From contig JARKOY010000125.1 of NCBI GenBank assembly GCA_029975555.1, forward strand, positions 62,001 through 126,000: a DNA stretch of 64,000 bases. The letters run 5' to 3'. Below are positions 23,801-32,513 of this stretch, piece after piece. Both the position numbers and the translations under genes were made by a program. The stretch's first letter is position 1, and every line of letters begins with the position of its first letter. This DNA is from Spirochaetia bacterium. GTDB taxonomy: Bacteria > Spirochaetota > Spirochaetia > Treponematales > Rectinemataceae. The notes under the pieces are model-generated. The model saw nothing but the letters and a program-made list of their open reading frames with translations, did not search any database and was not told the origin of the DNA.

Positions 23801-25552
23801 ATGGCAGTCTATCGTAGAAAAAAATCGACGTCATCCCAAACAGAACCATTTAACAATGGCGACCAGCAACCTATAGTCGTCAAAGAGGAAACAGCCATGA
23901 ATCAAAGCCAAGTCGAAGAGAATCCCAGTGAACACAACGGTTCACTTTTCGACGGACAATCCGAAGGATTCATGCAAGATACCGAGGCGCCAACAAACGA
24001 GATAGCGGTTGGCACTCCTGCAAAAGACCAGTCTCACAAAGGTCGAAAGACCGTGGCCAAAATTCGTCTGAAAAAAAAGCCTGCACAGCCGACTGTCGGC
24101 GAAGAGGAGCCCCGCCCAGCTGTCCAGGAGGAGGTGCCCGAGGCTCTAGAAATACAGCCTCCAAACGGCTTCGTGGTGGCCTCGCTTCCTGCCGACGACC
24201 GGCAGCATCAAAAATTTGCGGAGGCATCCCGGCTCGAGCTGGAAAGCCGCGCCGAACAGAGGAATGAAACGCGGGCCAGACTGTCGATCAACGATCTTTC
24301 TAAGATGGGCATCGTCGAGCTGAGGGATCTAGGTGCAAAGTATGGCATAAATCACGACCTCCTCATCACCCTCAAAAAACAAGAGCTCATTTTCAATATT
24401 CTGAAAGCGCACACGGAGCACGGAGGCATCATATACGCCTACGGCTCTCTGGAGATATTGCCGGACGGCTACGGATTTCTGCGCTCTCCACAGAATTCCT
24501 ATTTGCCCGGCACCGACGACATCTACATTTCGCCTTCGCAGATACGCCTCTTCAATTTGAAGACCGGCGACACCGTGTATGGACAGATACGGAGCCCCAA
24601 GGAGGGAGAGCGCTTCTTCGCCATGCTCCGCATCGAACAGATCAACTTCGATGAGCCGTCCGTGGCCCAAAACCGCGTCCCCTTTGAGAATCTGACTCCC
24701 CTCTATCCTACCCAAAAACTCAACCTCGAAACCACGACCGAAGAGATATCCACGCGCATCATCAATTTGTTCTGTCCTATAGGCAAAGGCCAGCGCGCGC
24801 TCATCGTCTCTCCGCCGCGTACGGGAAAGACTATCCTCCTGCAGAAAATCGCAAACGCCATCACCGCAAATCACCCTGAAGTCTATCTGATCGTGCTGCT
24901 CATCGACGAGAGGCCCGAGGAAGTGACGGACATGGAGCGCACGGTCCAGGCCGAAGTCATCTCCTCTACGTTCGACGAACAGTCCACGCGCCATGTCCAA
25001 GTGGCCGAGATGGTGCTCGAGAAGGCAAAACGCCTCGTCGAACACAAACGGGATGTCGTGATTCTTCTCGACTCCATCACAAGGCTCGCCAGGGCCTACA
25101 ACCAGACCGTGCCGACTTCGGGCAAAATACTCTCGGGCGGCGTCGATTCAAATGCGCTTCATAAGCCAAAGCGGTTTTTCGGTGCTGCGCGCAACATCGA
25201 GCAGGGCGGGTCCCTCACCATCATAGCCACCGCCCTCATCGACACCGGCTCCCGCATGGACGAGGTCATCTTCGAAGAGTTCAAAGGCACCGGCAACATG
25301 GAAATCAACCTCGATCGGCGCCTCTCCGATCGTCGCCTCTTCCCCGCCATCAACATCAAGAAATCCGGGACGCGGAAGGAAGAGCTCCTCCTCACCGAGG
25401 AAGAACTCCAGAAGATATGGGTTCTGCGCAAGGTCATCAACCCCATGGATGACATAGAGATCATCGAGCTGCTCATCGACCGCATGATGAAGACGAAGAA
25501 CAACGAAGCCTTCCTCAAGTCCATGAACACACCGTATCAGAGTATGGAATAA
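23801..25552 (+). CDS. rho: transcription termination factor Rho
   Basis: Hexameric RNA-dependent ATPase/translocase that ends transcription. It has 583 residues, against ~420 for the E. coli protein, because of an N-terminal extension of about 160 residues rich in Gln, Glu, Lys and Pro and probably disordered. The Rho-N helix domain ([20 protein letters not shown]) follows, then the cold-shock-like RNA-binding domain ([14 protein letters not shown]), Walker [13 protein letters not shown] and Walker [18 protein letters not shown]. The start at 23801 has GGAGAT upstream; an in-frame ATG at 23789 overlaps that site. Such long N-terminal inserts occur in several phyla and can affect RNA binding. 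Confidence 0.97.
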   Translation: MAVYRRKKSTSSQTEPFNNGDQQPIVVKEETAMNQSQVEENPSEHNGSLFDGQSEGFMQDTEAPTNEIAVGTPAKDQSHKGRKTVAKIRLKKKPAQPTVGEEEPRPAVQEEVPEALEIQPPNGFVVASLPADDRQHQKFAEASRLELESRAEQRNETRARLSINDLSKMGIVELRDLGAKYGINHDLLITLKKQELIFNILKAHTEHGGIIYAYGSLEILPDGYGFLRSPQNSYLPGTDDIYISPSQIRLFNLKTGDTVYGQIRSPKEGERFFAMLRIEQINFDEPSVAQNRVPFENLTPLYPTQKLNLETTTEEISTRIINLFCPIGKGQRALIVSPPRTGKTILLQKIANAITANHPEVYLIVLLIDERPEEVTDMERTVQAEVISSTFDEQSTRHVQVAEMVLEKAKRLVEHKRDVVILLDSITRLARAYNQTVPTSGKILSGGVDSNALHKPKRFFGAARNIEQGGSLTIIATALIDTGSRMDEVIFEEFKGTGNMEINLDRRLSDRRLFPAINIKKSGTRKEELLLTEEELQKIWVLRKVINPMDDIEIIELLIDRMMKTKNNEAFLKSMNTPYQSME

Positions 25553-25558
25553 AGGGTA

Positions 25559-25586
25559 TTGACTGAACGCACACTGTTCATATATG
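25559..25586 (+). promoter_or_regulatory. possible promoter of rpmE
   Basis: TTGACT (25559-25564), 16-bp spacer, TATATG (25581-25586), directly after the rho stop. Confidence 0.5.
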
Positions 25587-25652
25587 GTTAGTCGCCGTCA
25601 TTCTGGCCGGTTTTCAGACACAGAGGACCACCTGACGCACACGGAGGAAACA

Positions 25653-25868
25653 ATGAAAAAGGGCATCCACCCAAAATATGAGCTCACCACCATCACCTGC
25701 GCATGTGGCAATGTCATCGAGACCCGTTCGACGGTAAAGAATATTCAGGTTGAAATTTGTTCTGCCTGCCACCCCTTCTTTACCGGAAAGCAGAAGCTCG
25801 TCGACACTGCAGGGCGCATCGAGCGCTTCAACAAGAAATACGGAATCAAATCCGCCGAAGAGAAATGA
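25653..25868 (+). CDS. rpmE: 50S ribosomal protein L31 (zinc-binding type)
   Basis: Large-subunit protein at the central protuberance, 71 residues. It opens [19 protein letters not shown], and the cysteines in TCACGN and [15 protein letters not shown] make it the zinc-containing (C+) form. HPFFTGKQK is the family signature. GGAGG lies just before the start. The usual rho-rpmE order is kept, and an intrinsic terminator follows. Confidence 0.96.
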   Translation: MKKGIHPKYELTTITCACGNVIETRSTVKNIQVEICSACHPFFTGKQKLVDTAGRIERFNKKYGIKSAEEK

Positions 25869-25889
25869 AGCTCGGACTCTAGAAATGCG

Positions 25890-25919
25890 AGGCCGTCCCG
25901 ATCGTGGGGCGGCCTTTTT
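25890..25919 (+). terminator. intrinsic terminator after rpmE
   Basis: 10-bp stem AGGCCGTCCC / GGGGCGGCCT with one G-U pair, 6-nt loop and five Ts. Confidence 0.85.
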
Positions 25920-25956
25920 GCATGAAGGGGCACAGGCGGGAGGCCTAGGGCGCACT

Positions 25957-26553
25957 TCATTGGATAGAGATGAGACTGAGCATCGCGGCCATTTTCTGCG
26001 CCGCTTTTCCTCGGTGAGAGATGCGATTCTTCTCTTCCGGTGAAAGCTCCGCGACAGTCTTTGCCCACTGCGGCAGATACACTATCGGATCATAGCCGAA
26101 CCCTTGCATTCCCCGCGGCGCCATGCTTATTTCTCCTTCCAGAGTCTCCTGGACACAGAGAAAGCGCTGCCGACCGTAATACAGCACCAGACAGCAGACA
26201 AAGGCACAGCGGCGGTCCTGCACATGCTCGAGCTCCGAAAGGAGAAGTCTGTTTTTCTCCTCCGCGGAAAGAGGAGTGCCGCCCGAAGCGCCATACCGGG
26301 CCGATTCGATGCCGGGGCGGCCGCCGAGCGCCTCGACGCAGAGTCCGGAATCATCTGCAATGACGGGCCTTCCTGTAATCCTATAGAGAGATTCTGCCTT
26401 GATGAGCGCATTTTCGAAGAATGTCGTTCCGTGTTCTTCTGGATTAAAATTCCCTATCCCCAGGTCTGCGGGCCGCAGAAGCTCGTGCCCGGCAAACAGG
26501 GGCTTCAATTCCTCGAACTTGTGGATGTTGTTCGTCGCGATCAAGAGTTGCAT
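25957..26553 (-). CDS. rdgB: XTP/dITP diphosphatase (RdgB/HAM1 family)
   Basis: House-cleaning pyrophosphatase that hydrolyses deaminated purine triphosphates (dITP, XTP) to keep them out of DNA and RNA. It has 198 residues. Family motifs in order: LLIATNNIHKFEEL at the N-terminus, TTFFENALIKAESL, VIADDSGLCVEALGG, and GFGYDPIVYLP followed by SHRGKA at the C-terminus. It starts 12 nt after the sigma-like gene ends, so the two are probably one operon. The convergent rpmE terminator lies just beyond its end. Confidence 0.95.
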   Translation of the reverse strand: MQLLIATNNIHKFEELKPLFAGHELLRPADLGIGNFNPEEHGTTFFENALIKAESLYRITGRPVIADDSGLCVEALGGRPGIESARYGASGGTPLSAEEKNRLLLSELEHVQDRRCAFVCCLVLYYGRQRFLCVQETLEGEISMAPRGMQGFGYDPIVYLPQWAKTVAELSPEEKNRISHRGKAAQKMAAMLSLISIQ

Positions 26554-26564
26554 AGCCCTGATGT

Positions 26565-27407
26565 CTAGCCTAATTTTCGGTAATCTGCAAGTGCCCCGCC
26601 CGTGGCGACGTTTTTCCTAAGGTAAAATAGTCCAGAATCGACGCTGCCCTTCGGCACTCCCAAAAGTTCCGAGATGAGCTCATTCGAAACCAAAGACTTG
26701 TGGCGTCGCCTTTTCTCGAGAAGACACACATAGCGCCGCCGGCACCTCTCCAGTGAGCGCGCGATGCACTCCTTTTCATTGTTAAGAAGGGAAGTCTCCA
26801 ACCTGAGTTCCAACACACGGAGCCTGATCCAGAGGGTATTCAGTTTGGCATTCAACGCGTCAATCTGTTTTTGTTCTCCTTCGGTCCTCCGTTTCGCCAA
26901 CTCCACTAAATTGAACAGATATTGCTCCGGCATGCCAAGGGCAGAACTGCATTTCTTCAGGATCTCTTCATCGACTTCCCACGCGCATTTTATCATTAAG
27001 TATAGAAGGCGTTTACGCTCTGGGCTCAACTTTTTTAAGAATACCTGAGGAGCAAGGCCGAGGACCTTTTGCGCATCGCTCGCTCCCTCCGCTTCATCCT
27101 CTTCTGTGAAGGCATCCGCCGGCGCTTCGAACACGAGATCTTCCGAAAAATGCGAATGTAGATAGGCATTTTCCCATAAGGTTGCACTGAAATTCTGCCG
27201 ATGTATACTCTTTGCCACAAATCGCATGCTGCTCAGAAGATATGCTTCTCGGGTCCTGCTCTCCTTGTCGGCGCGCTCGAGGATCCCCTCGATTCGGCCC
27301 CGAAAATGCTGCAATGCGTCCGAGATCTCATCCTCGTTGAAAAAACCGTAGCGCTTTGGGTGTGCATACATTTGGCGCACGAGATCAAGATAACTTTTAG
27401 AATCCAT
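26565..27407 (-). CDS. divergent sigma-70-like / helix-turn-helix protein, function unknown
   Basis: A 280-residue protein I cannot assign firmly. Its C-terminal ~30 residues, VSNELISELLGVPKGSVDSGLFYLRKNV, closely follow the sigma region 4 helix-turn-helix pattern (short helix, G-V-P-x-G-S-V turn, recognition helix with the L-x-x-x-R-K tail). The N-terminal RYGFFNEDEISDALQHFRGRIEGI is acidic and helical like region 2 of divergent sigma factors, but no clear -10 reading helix is seen. The middle (about 190-240) is coiled coil with many Leu and Arg. GGAGG lies 6 nt before ATG 27407. A near-consensus sigma-54 promoter directly upstream suggests a regulatory cascade. rdgB follows in the same operon. 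Confidence 0.65.
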   Translation of the reverse strand: MDSKSYLDLVRQMYAHPKRYGFFNEDEISDALQHFRGRIEGILERADKESRTREAYLLSSMRFVAKSIHRQNFSATLWENAYLHSHFSEDLVFEAPADAFTEEDEAEGASDAQKVLGLAPQVFLKKLSPERKRLLYLMIKCAWEVDEEILKKCSSALGMPEQYLFNLVELAKRRTEGEQKQIDALNAKLNTLWIRLRVLELRLETSLLNNEKECIARSLERCRRRYVCLLEKRRRHKSLVSNELISELLGVPKGSVDSGLFYLRKNVATGGALADYRKLG

Positions 27408-27430
27408 TTCGAACCTCCGCCTTTCCTTAG

Positions 27431-27446
27431 TGCAAGCGACATGCCA
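27431..27446 (-). promoter_or_regulatory. predicted sigma-54 (RpoN) promoter
   Basis: Minus strand TGGCATGTCGCTTGCA matches TGGCACG-N4-TTGCW at all but one position, with the invariant GG and GC at -24/-12 spacing. The expected start near 27420 gives a 13-nt leader that just includes GGAGG (27418-27414). An NtrC-type activator is encoded at 38.4 kb. No other sigma-54 site of this quality was noticed. Confidence 0.65.
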
Positions 27447-27797
27447 AAATGAACTGCAGGGGTTCAAAAAGATGAATATCGATACAAATTTTTACAAATT
27501 AGAGAATTAATTCTGCTGGATAATGATGATGATTTTTTAAAAAAGGTGTAAGAAAAAGGATCAATGGAATTGGCCAAAATCGCAGGGCCCGCATCCTCGG
27601 CAATGCTTAGGGAAGCCCTCTGTGGCATTCGTGGACCAGGACAGCAAACAAACAGGCTTTCCTTCTATCCTTTTTCATGCAAGGGCTGTCCCGCGCCATG
27701 GAAGGCGGAGTGGTCAAAAATCTTTCGGATACTTTTCATAGAAAAGGGAGCTGGCCAGGAACAAGTTCGATAACTTACTCAACTGCCGAACAGCATA
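27447..27797. other. 351-bp intergenic stretch without a supported gene
   Basis: The left part is AT-rich and holds a 12-bp palindrome AGAATTAATTCT and a TTTTTTAAAAAA tract near 27535. This may be upstream activator or IHF/HU-type territory for the sigma-54 promoter. The right part is more GC-rich, with GGACAGC and GCTGTCC about 50 nt apart that could pair. A 69-codon plus-strand frame at 27564 has AAAGGA before it but no recognisable protein. I find no match to tRNA, tmRNA, RNase P or SRP RNA hallmarks. Confidence 0.4.
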
Positions 27798-28784
27798 TCA
27801 TTTCTCGCTCTCTTCGTCGCTGAAAATGTCCGAAAAGGCTTCGACGAGGGTGTGGACGACTTTTTCGACCTTGCCGCTCATGGAGAGCCCGGCAGCAAGC
27901 CTGTGGCCGCCGCCGCCATACTGCTCGGCGATCTTCGCCACATTGACGGAGTCACGCGACCTTAGGCCGACGGTACACATATCGTCGGTCTCCTGTTTCA
28001 CCACAAAACAGACCTCGCAGTCGACGATGCCCATCATGAGCTGATACAAGAGATCCGAATCTCGGCTCGACATGCCATACTTCTGCTGGTCATCGATCGT
28101 GACCCATGAAACCAGAAGCCGGCCTTCGTAGTACGGCTGAATGCGCAAGAGGAGCTCGCCCAGCATTCTCCTCGAGGCCAAGGTTCTGCCGCCGTTGATC
28201 GCCATAAAGACGCGCTTTGGGGAAACTCCTGCCTCCACGAGCCGAGAGGCTATTTTGAAGGTTTCACTTCCGTGCTCATCCAAGTGCCGAAAAAAACCGG
28301 TGTCGGTGCTGAGGCCAAAGAACAGAAGCTCGGCCTCGTCCTTTGTGGGCGTGTGCCTCATCGTCTCCATGAGGATTAGAATCATGGCGGAGACCGCGGG
28401 CGCTGACTCATCGATCCAGTCGTAAGGCCCGCAGGCCCCCTTCGTCGCATGGTGATCGATGAAGGCCACGGGGATGTTCGGCATTTTTTCGGCGACAGCC
28501 CCTATCCTCGACATGGAAGAACAATCGAGCACGAGGGCCGCGGTCCGCTCGAAGTCCCTTTCGGCAGGCACGTCGCTCTTAAAGCGCGACTCGAACGGCA
28601 GAATTTCGATCCGGTTAAAGGGACCCGAAGAGAGCACGTGCACCCGCTTGCCCATGCCCTGCAGCATAGACGCGAGCGAGAGCTGCGAACCGATACAGTC
28701 GCCGTCGGGCTCGCGGTGTCCGACGATATAGAAACAGTCATGCTGATCGATGAATTCGAGCAGCATCCTAGGAACCGGCTTCAT
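27798..28784 (-). CDS. nrnA: DHH-family phosphoesterase, NrnA-like (nanoRNase / pAp phosphatase)
   Basis: Degrades 2-5 nt RNA fragments and 3'-phosphoadenosine 5'-phosphate. It has 328 residues, as usual for NrnA. Metal-binding motifs of the DHH family are present: GHREPDGDCIGS (I), VLDCSSMSRIG (II), FIDHHAT (III, the DHH triad), then the DHHA1 substrate motif GGGGHRLAAG near the C-terminus. It begins 11 nt after argF. Cyclic-dinucleotide phosphodiesterases share this fold, but without the extra GdpP domains the NrnA role is more likely. Confidence 0.92.
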   Translation of the reverse strand: MKPVPRMLLEFIDQHDCFYIVGHREPDGDCIGSQLSLASMLQGMGKRVHVLSSGPFNRIEILPFESRFKSDVPAERDFERTAALVLDCSSMSRIGAVAEKMPNIPVAFIDHHATKGACGPYDWIDESAPAVSAMILILMETMRHTPTKDEAELLFFGLSTDTGFFRHLDEHGSETFKIASRLVEAGVSPKRVFMAINGGRTLASRRMLGELLLRIQPYYEGRLLVSWVTIDDQQKYGMSSRDSDLLYQLMMGIVDCEVCFVVKQETDDMCTVGLRSRDSVNVAKIAEQYGGGGHRLAAGLSMSGKVEKVVHTLVEAFSDIFSDEESEK

Positions 28785-28795
28785 GACGGCCCATC

Positions 28796-29737
28796 TCAGA
28801 GCGTGGCAAGCATGATGGCCTTGATCGTGTGCTTGCGGTTCTCCGCCTCGTCGAACACTCTCGACTGGGGCCCTTCGATGACGTCGAAGGTGACCTCCTC
28901 GCCCTTCACCGCAGGCAGGCAGTGGAGGAAGATGCAGCCTGGGTTGCCGGTCTTCGCCATGAGCTCGGCGTTTACCTGATACGGCGTCAGCAATCTGACC
29001 CGTTCAGCCTTGAGCGCCTCCTCACCCATGGAAACCCAAACGTCGGTGTAGATCGCGTCGGCACCCTTGACGCCTTCGTCGACATTGTCGGTGATGCCGA
29101 GAATCGAGCCCGACGCTTTGGCAAAGGTCTCACAGAGATTTTTGAGTTTGTCGTCCGGCCAGAGCTCCTTGGGCGACACAATGGTGAAGTGCATGCCGAG
29201 CTTCGCGCTGATCACCATGAGGGAGCGCGCGACATTGTTGCGTCCGTCTCCCACAAAGCAGAGGCGCCTGCCCTTACAGGTGCCGAAATTTTCTTCAATG
29301 GTGAGGACATCGGCGAGCGCCTGCGTCGGATGGTAGGAGTCGGTCAGCCCGTTGTACACGGGAACTCCGGAATATTTCGCGAGAATTTCGACGTATTCCT
29401 GCTTGTATCCGCGGAACTCTATGGCGCTGAACATGCGGCCCAGGACCCTGGCGGTGTCCTCGATGGACTCCTTTGCACCAAGCTGGATGTCTTGATTCGA
29501 CAGAAAGACGGGGTGTCCCCCTTCTTCGCCGAAGGCCGTCTCGAACGCGCAGCGCGTGCGCGTGGACCGTTTTTCAAAAAGAAGGGCGAGGGTCTTCCCT
29601 TTAAAGCGCATCTTGCGCACGCCTTTTTTCGCTTCTTCCTTGACTTTCTTCGACAGCTCGAGCAAATAGCGGATTTCCTCAGGAGTATAATCAATCCATG
29701 TGAGCAGAGATCTACCTTTCAACGTCGACGGGTTCAT
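28796..29737 (-). CDS. argF: ornithine carbamoyltransferase
   Basis: Makes citrulline from ornithine and carbamoyl phosphate, or runs the reverse step in arginine deiminase catabolism. It has 313 residues. The carbamoyl-phosphate motif is EKRSTRTRCAFE, the HPTQALAD motif is intact, and the ornithine-binding HCLPAVKGEEV closes the active site. GGAGG lies 4 nt before the start. No other arg genes are nearby, so anabolic (argF) and catabolic (arcB) roles cannot be told apart. Confidence 0.95.
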   Translation of the reverse strand: MNPSTLKGRSLLTWIDYTPEEIRYLLELSKKVKEEAKKGVRKMRFKGKTLALLFEKRSTRTRCAFETAFGEEGGHPVFLSNQDIQLGAKESIEDTARVLGRMFSAIEFRGYKQEYVEILAKYSGVPVYNGLTDSYHPTQALADVLTIEENFGTCKGRRLCFVGDGRNNVARSLMVISAKLGMHFTIVSPKELWPDDKLKNLCETFAKASGSILGITDNVDEGVKGADAIYTDVWVSMGEEALKAERVRLLTPYQVNAELMAKTGNPGCIFLHCLPAVKGEEVTFDVIEGPQSRVFDEAENRKHTIKAIMLATL

Positions 29738-29876
29738 GCGTCCTCCTTTGTATGGATACTATATGGAGCAAGCGGAAAGGTCAAGTTTACGCCACAGTTT
29801 CGCACAGGAGGAAAAGAAAAAACGCGCCTGGGCTTGCGGGTGTGTCCATGAGGCTGCACAATGTCGTCGTAAGGTC

Positions 29877-30584
29877 ATGAAAGCCATGAAAAAGGAACCA
29901 TCGGAGAAGCCCCTGTTGTCTAAGTCTACGGCGCCCCTTCTCGAGGAAGTCCATAGGCGGCTTGCGCCCGTGTGGCCGGACGCACACCCCCTTCTGCACT
30001 ACCACAACTGTTTTGAGCTCCTCATTGCGGTGATTCTGAGCGCCCAGACGACGGACGAGCAGGTCAATGCGGTCACCGGGGAGCTCTTCACTCGTTTTCC
30101 GACCGCAAAGAAGCTTGCCGAAGCGGACATCGCAGAGGTCGAACGGATCATTCATCCTGTCGGATTCTTCCATGTCAAGGCGAGGCACATCATCGATACG
30201 GCCAAAGCGCTTGAAGCGAAGTTTGGAGGCGACATTCCGCCCACGCTCGAAGCGATGCTCGAACTGCCCGGCGTGGGGCGAAAGACGGCAAACCTCGTAG
30301 CGTCCGCATGCCACGAAGTGCCTGGCATCATTGTGGACACGCACGTGCTCCGGGTCCTCGTGAGGCTCGGAGTCTGCCCGAAGAAAGATGCAGCCCTGGC
30401 GGAATCCATAGTCCGCGCAAATCTGTCCCAAGAAAAGCACACACAGTTTTCCTACAGCGTGAATCGGCATGGAAAATTCACCTGCACGGCGCGAAACCCC
30501 GCCTGTACACCACTGGGCCGTGGATCATTGGGCCATGGCTGCCCCCTGGACGACCTCTGCCCCAAAATCGGCGTAAAGAGATAG
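29877..30584 (+). CDS. nth: endonuclease III (Nth) with lengthened iron-sulfur loop
   Basis: DNA glycosylase/AP lyase for oxidised pyrimidines, 235 residues. The helix-hairpin-helix LPGVGRKTANLVAS carries the catalytic Lys, and VDTHVLRV the catalytic Asp. The C-terminal [4Fe-4S] motif is normally C-X6-C-X2-C-X5-C. Here it is C-X6-C-X11-C-X5-C because PLGRG-SLGHG lies between the second and third cysteines. The DNA there is an imperfect 15-bp tandem repeat (30509-30523 and 30524-30538, 12 of 15 identical). All four cysteines remain. The start at 29877 is chosen by homology; the ribosome-binding site is weak (AAGG). Confidence 0.92.
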   Translation: MKAMKKEPSEKPLLSKSTAPLLEEVHRRLAPVWPDAHPLLHYHNCFELLIAVILSAQTTDEQVNAVTGELFTRFPTAKKLAEADIAEVERIIHPVGFFHVKARHIIDTAKALEAKFGGDIPPTLEAMLELPGVGRKTANLVASACHEVPGIIVDTHVLRVLVRLGVCPKKDAALAESIVRANLSQEKHTQFSYSVNRHGKFTCTARNPACTPLGRGSLGHGCPLDDLCPKIGVKR

Positions 30585-30654
30585 AAATCTTTTTTCTGAC
30601 GGTTGAAGCAAGAAGAGTCTATTCTCCCGTCTAGAAAGTAGGTGAAGGTGTACA

Positions 30655-32451
30655 ATGGAAGCAACAAGGGTGCGAGAGGCTTCGCCGAAGGTCCTAGGGG
30701 CCGCCGCTCAACAGACGGACTCCTTCCTCGAAGACCCTATCGAAACGCTCGCGCAGGAACGATTCCACGTGCCGCGCCTCATGCCACTCCAGAGATTCGT
30801 GATCGCGAACATCCTCGACAACATTGAGCATCAGGAATATGCGCCCAGCGAAGGAGAGCGCGGCCCCGGGACAGATCGTGAAATCGCGGAGAAGGCACGG
30901 CACAGTGAAACCTACAACCAGCTCGTCCTCTTTCCGACGGGGTTCGGCAAATCCATCTGCTTTCAGCTTCCGGCGCTCCTTTTGGAAGGTCTCACGCTCG
31001 TGGTCTATCCCCTCCTCGCTCTCATGAACGACCAGAAGCGGCGCCTCGACGAGGCGCATATTCCTTGTGCGCTGTTCCGCGGGGGCTTCAGCGAGGAAGA
31101 GTGGCGCGCCCAGGAAGCGCTGATCAGTTCCGGCAAGGCGAAGGTGGTCGTCGTCAACCCCGAAATTCTCTGCGCGCCGAGACTCCGCACGTTTTTGGGG
31201 CGTTTCAAGATCGCACACTTCGTGATCGACGAGGCACACTGCATAAGCGAATGGGGAGAGACCTTCAGACCATCGTACCTGACGCTCGGCGAGTCGGCGC
31301 GATCCCTTTCGCCGCGCATTCTGAGCGCCTTCACGGCCACCGCGGGGCCCAGCATCGTCGAGTCGATTGAGAAATCGCTCTTTCTCGGCAAAGGTTACAG
31401 GCTCGTTACCGCCGAGGCAGATAGGCCGAACATCCTCTACGGTGTTGTCCACGCACTGTCTCCGAGCCGGGCTCTGCGTCAGCTCCTCCTGTCGTGCAAA
31501 AAGCCCGCCATCGTCTTCGATCGCTCGCGATCCGGCACCAGAATCAAGGCCGCATACCTGCAGTCGATAGGATTTTTAGAGACCCGCTTCTACCATGCGG
31601 GGCTGTCGCGCCAAGAGCGCAAGGACATTGAAAGCTGGTTCCAAGAATCCGATGATGCCGTGCTCGTCTCCACCAATGCGTACGGCATGGGCATGGACAA
31701 GAAGAACATCCGCACGGTCATCCACACGTCTCTGCCGGACAGCGCCGAGGCCTACATCCAGGAGGCCGGGCGCGGCGGCCGCGACGGAAAAAACTCGCTC
31801 GCGATCCTCATCGACGATCTGGCGCGGAGCAGTGCAGGCCGCACGCAGGTACAGCAAGGGGACGGGCCCCCGCATCTTGAGAGGCCGGATTCAGGTGGGT
31901 TGCTTCCAGGAGGGCTGCGTCCAAGTGACCTGCCTCTGGCTGGAGAAACGGCGCACGCTGTCCAGAACTTGCGGAAAGGGTGCTTCTTTCGCTATCCATC
32001 CCTGCAGACCTGCCGCAGAGAGTTCCTCCTGCATCTTCTGGGAGAGCAGGAAACGCCCGTCTGCGGCAGATGCGACAACTGCCTCGAGGAAACGCGGAGG
32101 ACGAAAAATCCGGAGGACGCCGAGGACGACTCGAGCTCCCTCGCCGAGTGGCGAGCGCTGTCGGGCGCCGAGGGGTTTCTCGAGGCGCTATTTCTCTGTA
32201 ATGCGCACCAGCGACGCTGGACCAGGCCAGAATTCGTCCGCATGCTCGGCCCGCATGGAAAGGGCAAGGGCGCATTCACGGGCCTGCTCTTCGGCTGGAC
32301 CGAAGAAGAACGAGAAGAACTCGTGCAGGCGCTGATCGAGCTTCGTGTTCTGCACATCGTCGACCGCGGGCCATGGAAACACCGTATTTCGCTGGGGCCA
32401 AGGGGCAAAATATTTGTAGAGCGCGCGCGAGGGTTGTTCCAGCAAGCTTGA
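30655..32451 (+). CDS. recQ: RecQ-family ATP-dependent DNA helicase
   Basis: 3'-5' superfamily 2 helicase of 598 residues. Motif I is LFPTGFGKSICFQLPALL, motif II is VIDEAHCISEWG (DEAH with the RecQ extension), motif III AFTATAG, and motif VI QEAGRGGRDG. The RecQ zinc site is present (C-X16-18-C then CGRCDNC). Between motif VI and the zinc domain is a Gly/Pro/Leu-rich stretch of about 35 residues (from ~402) unlike typical RecQ. An N-terminal extension precedes MPLQRFVIANIL. There is no clear HRDC domain, but a winged-helix-like C-terminus remains. It may differ from housekeeping RecQ in substrate. AAGG lies 7 nt before the ATG. Confidence 0.87.
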   Translation: MEATRVREASPKVLGAAAQQTDSFLEDPIETLAQERFHVPRLMPLQRFVIANILDNIEHQEYAPSEGERGPGTDREIAEKARHSETYNQLVLFPTGFGKSICFQLPALLLEGLTLVVYPLLALMNDQKRRLDEAHIPCALFRGGFSEEEWRAQEALISSGKAKVVVVNPEILCAPRLRTFLGRFKIAHFVIDEAHCISEWGETFRPSYLTLGESARSLSPRILSAFTATAGPSIVESIEKSLFLGKGYRLVTAEADRPNILYGVVHALSPSRALRQLLLSCKKPAIVFDRSRSGTRIKAAYLQSIGFLETRFYHAGLSRQERKDIESWFQESDDAVLVSTNAYGMGMDKKNIRTVIHTSLPDSAEAYIQEAGRGGRDGKNSLAILIDDLARSSAGRTQVQQGDGPPHLERPDSGGLLPGGLRPSDLPLAGETAHAVQNLRKGCFFRYPSLQTCRREFLLHLLGEQETPVCGRCDNCLEETRRTKNPEDAEDDSSSLAEWRALSGAEGFLEALFLCNAHQRRWTRPEFVRMLGPHGKGKGAFTGLLFGWTEEEREELVQALIELRVLHIVDRGPWKHRISLGPRGKIFVERARGLFQQA

Positions 32452-32513
32452 AGTGTATCGCTTTTGGCCATATCATGGAGCATAAAGAAACACTCGAAAT
32501 CAAGGGGCATGGT

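Noticed and set aside
27564-27773. 69-codon plus-strand gene in the gap before nrnA
   Set aside because: AAAGGA precedes the ATG, but the protein has no recognisable features and no promoter or terminator is evident.
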